The translations under genes and the position numbers were made by a program. Under the pieces are notes generated by a model, which was not told the origin of the DNA, ran no database searches, and saw nothing but the letters and a program-made list of their open reading frames with translations. DNA of 38,400 nt from Bacteroidaceae bacterium (lineage in GTDB: Bacteria > Bacteroidota > Bacteroidia > Bacteroidales > Bacteroidaceae), in NCBI GenBank assembly GCA_017940565.1, contig JAGAYH010000012.1, positions 1-38,400 on the forward strand. The letters are read 5' to 3'. Below are positions 16,457 through 22,725 of the stretch, piece by piece (the first letter of the stretch is position 1; each line of letters opens with the position of its first letter).

Positions 16457-16540
16457 TTGGTAGGCTAACTCCGTTTTCGTCGTCTCTAAATCGGATTTAG
16501 GCGCGTCCAAATGCGTTTTCGTCACTGCCGGCCGCCGTTT
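16457..16540 (-). repeat. 21-bp repeat array, locus 2 (4 units, AAATCGG type)
   Basis: Read on the minus strand, four 21-nt units begin at 16540, 16519, 16498 and 16477. They start AAACGGCGGCCG, AAAACGCATTTG, AAATCGGATTTA and AAAACGGAGTTA. Translated in the matching frame the last three give the 7-residue series KTHLDAP, KSDLETT, KTELAYQ, close in pattern to the heptads in the tricorn-like protein. It lies between the wzc promoter and the hsp20 terminator. There is no palindromic pair of units here. Confidence 0.75.
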
Positions 16541-16569
16541 CCGGTGGTCCGGCCGGCCACAATACAATG

Positions 16570-16596
16570 AAAGCCGCCCCGTCAGGGGGCGGCTTT
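16570..16596 (-). terminator. Rho-independent terminator of hsp20
   Basis: An 11-bp perfect stem, AAAGCCGCCCC (16570-16580) with GGGGCGGCTTT (16586-16596), has a 5-nt loop. On the minus strand the stem ends in TTT and runs into TCATTGTATTG. It lies 27 nt after the hsp20 stop codon. Confidence 0.8.
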
Positions 16597-16623
16597 GTCT
16601 TGCCTGATGTGTGAAAAGACTCG

Positions 16624-17070
16624 TTATTCGATGGTAATCATTTGTCTGAGTTTTGCCTTCTCCTCTTCCGTCACTTTCGGCAGGGTGACGGTGAGCACAC
16701 CGTTGGCCATTTGGGCGCCAATCTGGTCCTTGCGCACGTTGTCGGGCAGGCTGATGGCCTGTTGGAACTTCGAGTAGCAGAATTCGTGACGCCAATAGCG
16801 CACGTCGTCCTTCTTCTCCTCGGCTTTGTCCTTTTCCGGCGTTTCTTGTTTTTTCTCCATAGTGATGACCAGGTTGTTGTCCTCGTCCAGACAGATGTTG
16901 AAATCTTCCTTCGTCATGCCCGGGGCTGCCAGTTCCACGGTGTAGGCCTTTTCGCTTTCCATGATGTTCATGGCGGGAGCAGTTGCTTTGGCCGGCATGG
17001 CCCAGTCGTTGGTGAAGAAGTCGTTGAACAAATCAGGTAACCAATTTTGTGAATGTCTTACAGGTAACAT
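16624..17070 (-). CDS. Small heat-shock protein, Hsp20 / alpha-crystallin family
   Basis: This 148-residue cytoplasmic holdase chaperone binds unfolding proteins. A short N-terminal region contains 'WLPDLFNDFFTNDW'. The alpha-crystallin domain runs from about residue 35 to 135: 'MNIMESEKAYTVELAAPGMT', 'EDFNICLDEDNNLVITMEKK', and 'FQQAISLPDNV' with 'GVLTVTLPK', the usual signature near its end. A charged insertion (EKDKAEEKKDD) lengthens the middle loop. The C-terminus ends 'RQMITIE', resembling the IxI anchor motif. The ATG at 17070 is supported by an AGGAGG 8 nt upstream. It is a single-gene unit with its own terminator. No TAnnTTTG promoter is seen upstream, so an alternative sigma factor or heat-responsive promoter is possible. 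Confidence 0.93.
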   Translation of the reverse strand: MLPVRHSQNWLPDLFNDFFTNDWAMPAKATAPAMNIMESEKAYTVELAAPGMTKEDFNICLDEDNNLVITMEKKQETPEKDKAEEKKDDVRYWRHEFCYSKFQQAISLPDNVRKDQIGAQMANGVLTVTLPKVTEEEKAKLRQMITIE

Positions 17071-17078
17071 AATTAAGT

Positions 17079-17084
17079 CCTCCT
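17079..17084 (-). promoter_or_regulatory. Strong Shine-Dalgarno site of hsp20
   Basis: The minus strand reads AGGAGG 8 nt before the hsp20 ATG. Such a strong site is notable here because most starts in this window, as usual in Bacteroidetes, show only A-rich leaders. Confidence 0.75.
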
Positions 17085-17282
17085 ATGTTTTTTAATTGTT
17101 ATACTTTTTTCTTTCTTTTGCGGAGCCCCTGTCGGAGCAGCCCGTTCGCCCTATAATAGGCAAGGGGCGTGCCAACGGGAAAAACGGACTTTTGATGTGA
17201 CATTATTTCCGGAAAAGGTGACAAAATTTCCGTCCTGACGCATTTATGACGGTCCGGAGGCGGCAGCTACGCGCTTTATTTG

Positions 17283-17290
17283 TAATTTTG
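17283..17290 (+). promoter_or_regulatory. Promoter -7 box for mscS
   Basis: TAATTTTG matches TAnnTTTG and lies 21 nt before the ATG. No clear -33 element is visible. Confidence 0.55.
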
Positions 17291-17311
17291 TAGTCCAAAT
17301 CAGAAAGCAAA

Positions 17312-18244
17312 ATGTTCAGCTTGTTTCATTTCTTCACCGCATTGCCCCATCCCGACAGTTTGGGCAACCCCATCGACAGCATGCGCAACATCGCGCAAAC
17401 CATCGTCACCGACGTGACCACAGGCCAGGGCCTCGACAAGATGTCCACCTTCCTGACACGTCTCTTCAACTGGAGTCTTACCATGGGCGGGCGCGTTGTG
17501 GCAGCCATTGTCATCTTCATCATCGGGCGCTTCGTTATCCGGATAATCAACAAATTATTCATGAAGCTGCTCGCCAACCGCAACGTCGATGCCGGTGTGA
17601 AGTCGTTCCTCCACAGCCTGGTCAACACATTGCTGATGACCTTGCTAATCATCTCTATTGTCAATAAACTGGGCATCGAGACCACCTCTTTCGCCGCTTT
17701 GCTGGCTGCCTTCGGTGTGGCCATTGGCATGGCCATGAGCAATAATCTGTCGAACCTCGTGGGCGGCATGCTCATTCTCATGTTCAAACCCTACCGCGTG
17801 GGTGACTGGATTAAGAAAGACGATATACTTGGCCACGTCGAAGCCATCGAGATTTTCCACACCGTCCTGCGCCAGTACGACGGCACGCGTGTCTATATGG
17901 CCAACGGCAGCATGAGCACCGCCACTGTCATTAACTACAGCAAGCACCCCTCGCTGCGCATCGAGTTCAAGGTGTCGGTGGAATATGGCCAAAACTATGA
18001 ACAGGTGGAGCAGACATTGCTCAACATTGCGGCCGCCGACAAACGCGTGCTGGCCACACCGAAACCCTACGTCGCCCTTGACAAGCTGGCCGACAGTTCG
18101 GTGGACATCATCCTGCGCCTGTGGGTGAATAAAGAGAACTATTGGGACGTGCGTTACGGGTTGAACCGTGAAATCTACGAGCGCTTCAACGCCGAAGGCA
18201 TCGCCTTCGCCTTCCCGCAAATCACCGTTCATCAGGGAGCATGA
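17312..18244 (+). CDS. MscS-family small-conductance mechanosensitive channel
   Basis: This 310-residue inner-membrane channel opens under membrane tension to release solutes on osmotic downshock. There are three transmembrane helices: about 58-78 ('GGRVVAAIVIFIIGRFVI'), 100-117 ('LVNTLLMTLLIISIVNKLGI') and the pore helix 122-150 ('FAALLAAFGVAIGMAMSNNL', then 'GGMLILMFKPYRVGDWI'). The pore helix and the following beta domain ('GHVEAIEIFHTVLRQYDGTR', 'YMANGSM') are typical of MscS. The C-terminal alpha/beta domain ends 'FAFPQITVHQGA', the usual family ending. Its stop overlaps the start of the NusG-like gene as ATGA at 18241-18244. Confidence 0.92.
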   Translation: MFSLFHFFTALPHPDSLGNPIDSMRNIAQTIVTDVTTGQGLDKMSTFLTRLFNWSLTMGGRVVAAIVIFIIGRFVIRIINKLFMKLLANRNVDAGVKSFLHSLVNTLLMTLLIISIVNKLGIETTSFAALLAAFGVAIGMAMSNNLSNLVGGMLILMFKPYRVGDWIKKDDILGHVEAIEIFHTVLRQYDGTRVYMANGSMSTATVINYSKHPSLRIEFKVSVEYGQNYEQVEQTLLNIAAADKRVLATPKPYVALDKLADSSVDIILRLWVNKENYWDVRYGLNREIYERFNAEGIAFAFPQITVHQGA

Positions 18245-18783
18245 TGACAGAAACGTCTGTCTGGTATGCCCTGCGCACCTTCAACTGTCAGGAACTCGCT
18301 CTGGCGAAGTTTCTTGAGGAGCGTGGCTACAGTTATTTCATCCCCATGACCTACACAACGAAAGGCCGGGGAGGCGTAGCCGTACCGCGCCATCTGGTGC
18401 CGGCGGTCCACAACCTGGTGTTCCTGCCCAAGCCTGACGATGTGGAGACCTTCAATGCCACCCTGGCCGATTGCAAGATACCCGTCCACGTGTTCAGAAA
18501 GCTCGACTCGAAGGATTATTATGAAATCCCGGACATCGAGATGCGTGAGTTCCGCCTGCTCTGCGACCCGGACTACGAAGGCTCGCAGTTCATTACCCTG
18601 CAGGAGGCCGAGGCCAAGGTGGGCAAGGAGGTGCGTGTAGTCCACGGACCCTTTGCCGGCATCACCGGACGCCTGGTGCGCAAGCGCAACGAATACTATT
18701 TCATCAAGACCATGATGGAAGTGGGCGTCATGCTCCGCATCTCGCGCTGGTATTGCGAGCCTGTGCCCGAAAAGAGCAGTTAA
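18241..18783 (+). CDS. NusG-like / UpxY-family transcription antiterminator
   Basis: This 180-residue protein acts on RNA polymerase. The N-terminal NGN domain begins 'SVWYALRTFNCQELALAKFL' followed by EERGYSYFIPMTYT, the standard NusG/UpxY pattern, and a C-terminal KOW motif is seen at about 128-150 ('VRVVHGPFAGITGRLVRKR'). UpxY proteins in Bacteroides antiterminate capsule operons and sit at their head; here the gene instead follows mscS with a 4-nt overlap, and no polysaccharide operon follows. It is shorter and more divergent than housekeeping NusG would be. The target is unknown. The nearest polysaccharide-related gene is the wzc-like kinase, 2 kb away on the other strand. A flavodoxin gene follows after 30 nt. 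Confidence 0.85.
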   Translation: MMTETSVWYALRTFNCQELALAKFLEERGYSYFIPMTYTTKGRGGVAVPRHLVPAVHNLVFLPKPDDVETFNATLADCKIPVHVFRKLDSKDYYEIPDIEMREFRLLCDPDYEGSQFITLQEAEAKVGKEVRVVHGPFAGITGRLVRKRNEYYFIKTMMEVGVMLRISRWYCEPVPEKSS

Positions 18784-18813
18784 ACCGTTAAATAATAAAT
18801 AAAAAGCAGAAAC

Positions 18814-19377
18814 ATGAAGCAGTTAGTTATTGTCTTTGCCGCAGTGCTGGCCCTCGCTTTGGCTGCCTGTGCCCAAAAAACCGACAAACCAAAAGAACAG
18901 AAACAGATGAAAATATTAGTAGCTTATTTCTCGTGCACCGGCACGACGCGCCAGGTGGCCAAACAACTGGCCGAAGTGGCTGGCGCTGACCTTTATGAAA
19001 TCGCCCCGAAGCAGGCTTACACCGCCGCCGACCTGGACTGGACCGTGAAGACCTCGCGCAGTTCCGTCGAAATGGCCGACTCCACGTCACGTCCTGAAAT
19101 CGGCACCACCGTGGAGGGCATGGACCAGTATGACGTCATCTATGTGGGCTTTCCCATTTGGTGGTACACCGCTCCCACCATCATCAACACCTTCCTGGAG
19201 TCGTACGACCTGAAGGGCAAGACCCTTATCCCCTTTGCCACTTCTGGCGGCAGCACCATCAAGAAGTCCTGTGAGGACCTCCGTCGCACCTATCCCCAGC
19301 TGACTTGGAAGGAAGGCCGGCTGCTCAACGGTGCCACCAAGAAGCAATTGGAAGACTGGGTGAAGACACTCAAGTAA
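18814..19377 (+). CDS. Flavodoxin-family lipoprotein
   Basis: This 187-residue protein has a lipoprotein signal (MKQLVIVFAAVLALALAAC, lipidated Cys at 19), then a short linker and a flavodoxin fold. The FMN phosphate loop is visible as 'YFSCTGTTRQVAKQL'. It is followed by 'YDVIYVGFPIWWYTAPTIIN' and 'IPFATSGGSTI', both typical of the Flavodoxin_4-type proteins. It probably binds FMN and works as a membrane-anchored redox protein on the periplasmic side, although an internal start (MKILVAYFS at residue 31) would give a normal cytoplasmic flavodoxin; the good lipobox favours the longer form. A strong terminator follows. It may be co-transcribed with mscS and the UpxY-like gene. Confidence 0.85.
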   Translation: MKQLVIVFAAVLALALAACAQKTDKPKEQKQMKILVAYFSCTGTTRQVAKQLAEVAGADLYEIAPKQAYTAADLDWTVKTSRSSVEMADSTSRPEIGTTVEGMDQYDVIYVGFPIWWYTAPTIINTFLESYDLKGKTLIPFATSGGSTIKKSCEDLRRTYPQLTWKEGRLLNGATKKQLEDWVKTLK

Positions 19378-19400
19378 TCCAATCCAGCGCCCTCATACCA

Positions 19401-19440
19401 ATCTGCCGCTACGGGGAGTCCCGTGGCGGCGGATTTTCTT
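19401..19440 (+). terminator. Rho-independent terminator of the flavodoxin gene
   Basis: A 15-bp stem (19401-19415 with 19420-19434, two G-T pairs) has a 4-nt loop. It is followed by TTTTCTT. It is separate from, and immediately upstream of, the 21-bp repeat array. Confidence 0.87.
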
Positions 19441-19454
19441 TTGAAATGGCAAAA

Positions 19455-19540
19455 CAGAAACGGCGTCTCAAAATTTTGAGACGCCGTTTCTGCAGTCCGA
19501 AGTCCCACTTGTGAGCGTCGGAGTAGTCCCTTTTCTGAAA
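19455..19540. repeat. 21-bp repeat array, locus 3 (4 units, 38-bp perfect palindrome)
   Basis: Units begin at 19457, 19478, 19499 and 19520. Cores are GAAACGGCGTCT, GAGACGCCGTTT, GAAGTCCCACTT and the degenerate GGAGTAGTCCCT. Units 1 and 2 form a perfect 38-bp palindrome with no loop: CAGAAACGGCGTCTCAAAA (19455-19473) followed directly by its complement (19474-19492). The array lies between two convergent genes but after a normal terminator. Confidence 0.87.
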
Positions 19541-19585
19541 AACGTAAAGTTTCGGAATCCATTTGGGCTGACGGCAAAATGGAAA

Positions 19586-21649
19586 CTACTCTGCCTTGAG
19601 CGGAGCAATGCGTACGTTTTCAAGAACGGCGCCGCAGGGTGTCAGACGGAGCCGTGTCGTTTCCAGTTCCTGGCGATAGGATATCATGGTGCGGCGGCCT
19701 GCTATCTCTACATCGACGAGCGAACCGCCCAGTTTCCCTGTCCTTTTGACGATGATTCTCACGGGGAGGCGCTGGCCGTCGGTTGGCAGTCCTTCAATGG
19801 CATAGTTGCCTGCATTGTGGGGCGCGCCGCCTTCGCGCAGGGTCTTTTCCCGGTGGTTCGTGTCATCTGAAAACTGGGCCCTGCCGCTGCCCGTGTCCAT
19901 CTGCCACCATGTGGCGGACCGAGGTGACTGTGTGGACGTGAGCTCGAGTGATACCGTTGCCTCCGGCCGGGTCTTGACCACGTCGAAACTGAGTAGGAAA
20001 GAGGAGGCCGGGGTGTTGAATCCGGAAGTCTTGTCCAACAGGCGTGCCAACAGTTTCGGAGTTTTTGTGCGGGGCATGAGCTCGGGCATCCACCGTGACT
20101 CCAGGCGTCCGTCGGGGCGTTGCAGCAGTTCACGGACAACGAGGGCACCGCCCCAGTGCCCCGCCACTTGTACCCATCCGGCCATGAGACGCCTTCCACC
20201 GGTCACTTCGGTGATGCAAGGCACGCTCAGCCCGTCGTATATGTCTTGGCCCGCGGCCACCATGTCTTTGTAGCCGTCGGCTGACTTCATCCACATCTGT
20301 GTGAATCCTCCGATGACATATTCATGGGCTCCCCAACGGAAGGGGAAGGTGCAGTCGCCGCCGGGAGGGAAATTCTCGTCGATGCATCGCCACGGGCCGT
20401 CGGGAGTGTCGGCTGTCCATGTGCCCCGGGCGCCGTAGCTGGCCAACATCGTGAGCCGTCCGTCCGGGCTGTTGCTGATGGAGGGATTCTCGCAGGGATG
20501 GATGAGGATGCCGCTCCGGCGGAAGCGGGCGAGGCCGTCGGTGCATACGGAATAGCTGGAGCCGGCGGGCGGGGTGCGGAGGGTGTCGTGGCGGATGCAG
20601 ACGGTGTGGCCGTACTCCTTGATTTGTTGCCACTGCAGGTCGAGGGTCCGGCGTGCCGCGGACGTAATCCGTGTGGTGTGGAAGCCGTAGCTCAGGTAGA
20701 GGGAGTCGTTGTAAACGAAAGGGGTGCCGGTGCCAATGGTTTCCCACTGGTGCTCGATGGATACGGCGGGCTCGTGCTCTGTCCAGGTCCGGAAGTCAGC
20801 GGTGGAGAGGTGCTCGAAATAGTGTCCTCCGCGTCCCAGCTTGCTGTGGTGCCCCCGCCGGTCGTAGAGGTAAAACACGTGGTAGCGCCCGCGGTATTGG
20901 CAGGTGACCACGTCGCCCACCCAGGCATTGTGGCCCCGCGGGGTAAAGTATTGCAATTCTTGGGGCGCACGGGACTTCTTCCCGGTTCGTTGTGGCTTGG
21001 CTGCCGGCCAGAAGAGCGTGGCGGATGTGACGTGTCTGGCGTTGCGGTGCCAACGGATGAACATCTCCTTGGGCGGATAACCTATCGCGAAATCTTTGTC
21101 GAAGAGTTGGCCGTCCACATGGAGCGTGAAGTCTATGCCGGAGAAGTTCAGTACCACCTCGTGTTTTCCCCACGGCTTCTTCAGCATGGACAAAGGCAAT
21201 CCCACGGTGATTTTGCCGGTCTCCCTCAGTTGCAATGTCGCTTGCAACACCGGCACGCGGCCGTCGGGCAGACGGAATCCGGTGTAGTTCTGCTCCTTGT
21301 GTTTTTGGGTATAGTCGCGGTAGAGGCAGACCGACAGCACGTTGTCAATGCCGAGTATCTCGGCATCGTCGAAACCGGGCTGCACATTGAGATCGAGTTT
21401 CAGGCAGAAACCGTCTTCTGTCTGCCCTTCGTAGTTGAGCGGGGCTTCGGCGACGCCCTTGCCGAGCACCGCCTGCGGCGTGCCGGTCGCGAAGGTATAG
21501 TATGGACTGGCGGAAATGACATTTGCCGGTTTGGCTTGGAAAATAGAGCATACGGCCAAAAGGACACTGGCCGCAAGCGGCCAACGTCTGTTATGATTGG
21601 CGGTAATCATGGTTCTTTTGTTCAGAAAGGGCAGTCGCATGTGAGCCAT
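19586..21649 (-). CDS. Secreted GH32-like beta-propeller glycosidase with lectin-like N-terminal domain
   Basis: This is an exported protein of up to 687 residues. The signal peptide is clearest from the internal Met at residue 14 ('MITANHNRRWPLAASVLLAV'), so translation may start at 21610 instead of 21649. Residues of about 60-200 look like a concanavalin-like beta-sandwich ('GKHEVVLNFSGIDFTLHVDG'). From about 235 a five-bladed propeller typical of the GH32/GH43 fold follows: 'HNAWVGDVVTCQYRGRYHVF', 'HLSTADFRTWTEH', 'TGTPFVYNDSLYLSYG' and 'GGDCTFPFRWGAHEYVIGG'. A C-terminal beta-sandwich resembles GH32 enzymes. The usual WMNDPNG and ECP motifs are not present in standard form, so activity on fructans is uncertain. 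It has a good promoter and no neighbouring SusCD pair. Confidence 0.7.
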   Translation of the reverse strand: MAHMRLPFLNKRTMITANHNRRWPLAASVLLAVCSIFQAKPANVISASPYYTFATGTPQAVLGKGVAEAPLNYEGQTEDGFCLKLDLNVQPGFDDAEILGIDNVLSVCLYRDYTQKHKEQNYTGFRLPDGRVPVLQATLQLRETGKITVGLPLSMLKKPWGKHEVVLNFSGIDFTLHVDGQLFDKDFAIGYPPKEMFIRWHRNARHVTSATLFWPAAKPQRTGKKSRAPQELQYFTPRGHNAWVGDVVTCQYRGRYHVFYLYDRRGHHSKLGRGGHYFEHLSTADFRTWTEHEPAVSIEHQWETIGTGTPFVYNDSLYLSYGFHTTRITSAARRTLDLQWQQIKEYGHTVCIRHDTLRTPPAGSSYSVCTDGLARFRRSGILIHPCENPSISNSPDGRLTMLASYGARGTWTADTPDGPWRCIDENFPPGGDCTFPFRWGAHEYVIGGFTQMWMKSADGYKDMVAAGQDIYDGLSVPCITEVTGGRRLMAGWVQVAGHWGGALVVRELLQRPDGRLESRWMPELMPRTKTPKLLARLLDKTSGFNTPASSFLLSFDVVKTRPEATVSLELTSTQSPRSATWWQMDTGSGRAQFSDDTNHREKTLREGGAPHNAGNYAIEGLPTDGQRLPVRIIVKRTGKLGGSLVDVEIAGRRTMISYRQELETTRLRLTPCGAVLENVRIAPLKAE

Positions 21650-21666
21650 CGGTATGATCTTCAGTG

Positions 21667-21698
21667 CAAAGTTACCTTTTTACTTGGATTACAGCCAA
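21667..21698 (-). promoter_or_regulatory. Promoter of the GH32-like gene
   Basis: The minus strand reads TAACTTTG (21674 to 21667), with TTG (21698 to 21696) 21 nt upstream. The -7 box is 17 nt before the first possible ATG. Confidence 0.7.
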
Positions 21699-21769
21699 TG
21701 AAACCGCAGCATATTATTCTATCTTCTTATGATCTTCGTTTTTTATCTCACGGCATCATTCCTAAAAAC

Positions 21770-21895
21770 GAAACGGCGCCTCGAAAGTTAGAAGTGGGAC
21801 TTCAAAAATCAGAGGCGGCGTTTCAAAATTTTGAAGCGCCGCCTCTGCAGTCCTAAGTCGCACTTGTGAGCGCCGGAGTGGGACTTCGTTTTTTC
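21770..21895. repeat. 21-bp repeat array, locus 4 (6 units, longest)
   Basis: Six contiguous units start at 21770, 21791, 21812, 21833, 21854 and 21875. Cores are GAAACGGCGCCT, GAAGTGGGACTT, GAGGCGGCGTTT, GAAGCGCCGCCT, TAAGTCGCACTT and GGAGTGGGACTT. Units 3 and 4 make a 38-bp palindrome with one G-T mismatch pair (21810-21828 with 21829-21847). The array sits between the tRNA terminator and the GH32-like promoter in a 349-nt gene-free stretch. Confidence 0.88.
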
Positions 21896-21953
21896 AAAAA
21901 AGAATTGAACTTTTCCGTCCCGGCCCGTCCCGCACGGTTGAGGCGGCCATATA

Positions 21954-21994
21954 AAAATGGAGGTTTGACTTCCGTAAAGTGAAATCAAACCTCC
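21954..21994 (-). terminator. Terminator of tRNA-Leu
   Basis: Stem 21959-21972 pairs with 21981-21994 (14 bp, one mismatch) around an 8-nt loop. On the minus strand it is followed by CCATTTTTAT. It begins 5 nt after the tRNA 3' end. Confidence 0.8.
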
Positions 21995-21998
21995 GGTG

Positions 21999-22083
21999 TG
22001 CTCCGAGCGGGACTCGAACCCGCACAGCCATTACTGGCCAAGGGATTTTAAGTCCCTCGTGTCTACCATTCCACCATCAGAGC
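21999..22083 (-). tRNA. tRNA-Leu (anticodon UAA)
   Basis: An 85-nt class II tRNA is read on the minus strand. The acceptor GCTCTGA pairs with TCGGAGC (one G-T pair). The anticodon stem-loop is GGGA-CTTAAAA-TCCC, giving UAA. A long variable arm follows (TTGGCCAGTAATGGCTGT), as expected for leucine, then the T arm GCGGGTTCGAGTCCCGC. The discriminator base is A. The CCA end is not encoded. It has its own promoter and terminator. Confidence 0.95.
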
Positions 22084-22097
22084 GACCTAACTGGGTG

Positions 22098-22128
22098 CAA
22101 AAGTACGCAAATTCTTCTTTTCGTGCAA
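22098..22128 (-). promoter_or_regulatory. Promoter of tRNA-Leu
   Basis: The minus strand reads TACTTTTG (22105 to 22098), with TTG (22128 to 22126) 20 nt upstream. The -7 box ends 15 nt before the tRNA 5' end. Confidence 0.7.
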
Positions 22129-22158
22129 GTGTGGGCGGCGATTTCTTTTGTCGGGAGA

Positions 22159-22725
22159 TTACGGGTTGCGTATTTCAACGGTGTTGTTGCCGTTGTAGGT
22201 GACGCCGCGGTATTCGTAGAGTTTCTGGCCTTTTTCTCCTTGTTCGGGAATGCCCTGATTGTTGAGGTTGTAGACACGTTTGCAGCGTTCACATTTTGCC
22301 CGGCCGTTCTCAAGCAGGGTGAGGGGCTTGCTGATGCTCTGCTCCTCGTAGCAGTTGCGGCATACGCGGTCGTAGGCCAGGTATTGTATTGCGCCTGTGC
22401 TCATGTCGGGCTGGTTGGAAAGGCCCACGATGAATCCGGCGATGGTGATGTAGCTCTGGTAATAGGCCTGTGCGGTAAGGTTGTCCTGGTTGGGTGCCGT
22501 TTTGGTGTGGTCTTGGAAATAGAGGTAGTTGCCTCCGGTGTAGATGGCGCAGAAGGTGCCCGGCGAGGTCAGCGCGCCGTGCAGTTTCGGGGCGGTCATC
22601 ACCTTGTCGTAGCGGAAGTAGGCGCGGTGGCGGGCATAGCGGGTGCTGATGTCGTCGCTGTCGCAGGCTGTGGCGAGCGTGAGCGCGACAATCAGAATGG
22701 TTATCTGACGAAAGTAGGCTTTCAT
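22159..22725 (-). CDS. Lipoprotein with two CxxC pairs, unknown function
   Basis: This 188-residue protein has a lipoprotein signal: hydrophobic stretch, then 'LATAC' with lipidated Cys21. The C-terminal half has two Cys-x2-Cys pairs ('CRNC' at 122-125 and 'CERC' at 145-148) in a zinc-ribbon or degenerate Rieske-like arrangement: 'YDRVCRNCYEEQ', then 'GRAKCERCKRVYNL'. It ends 'YNGNNTVEIRNP'. No His ligands are placed as in a true Rieske site, so zinc binding is more likely than an iron-sulfur cluster. Its start overlaps the argH stop (ATGA at 22722-22725), so it is the coupled last gene of the pyrE-SRPBCC-argH unit. I do not recognise the family by name. Confidence 0.68.
   Translation of the reverse strand: MKAYFRQITILIVALTLATACDSDDISTRYARHRAYFRYDKVMTAPKLHGALTSPGTFCAIYTGGNYLYFQDHTKTAPNQDNLTAQAYYQSYITIAGFIVGLSNQPDMSTGAIQYLAYDRVCRNCYEEQSISKPLTLLENGRAKCERCKRVYNLNNQGIPEQGEKGQKLYEYRGVTYNGNNTVEIRNP

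Noticed and set aside
17141..17179. Inverted repeat CCCGTT...AACGGG with an inner imperfect stem between hsp20 and mscS
   Set aside because: The outer arms are short and the inner pairing is bulged. It lies between divergent genes, so it is not a terminator for either, and I could not assign an operator.
20324..21856. Plus-strand frame of 510 codons opposite the GH32-like gene
   Set aside because: Antisense shadow with biased composition that runs on into the repeat array and has no domain signature.
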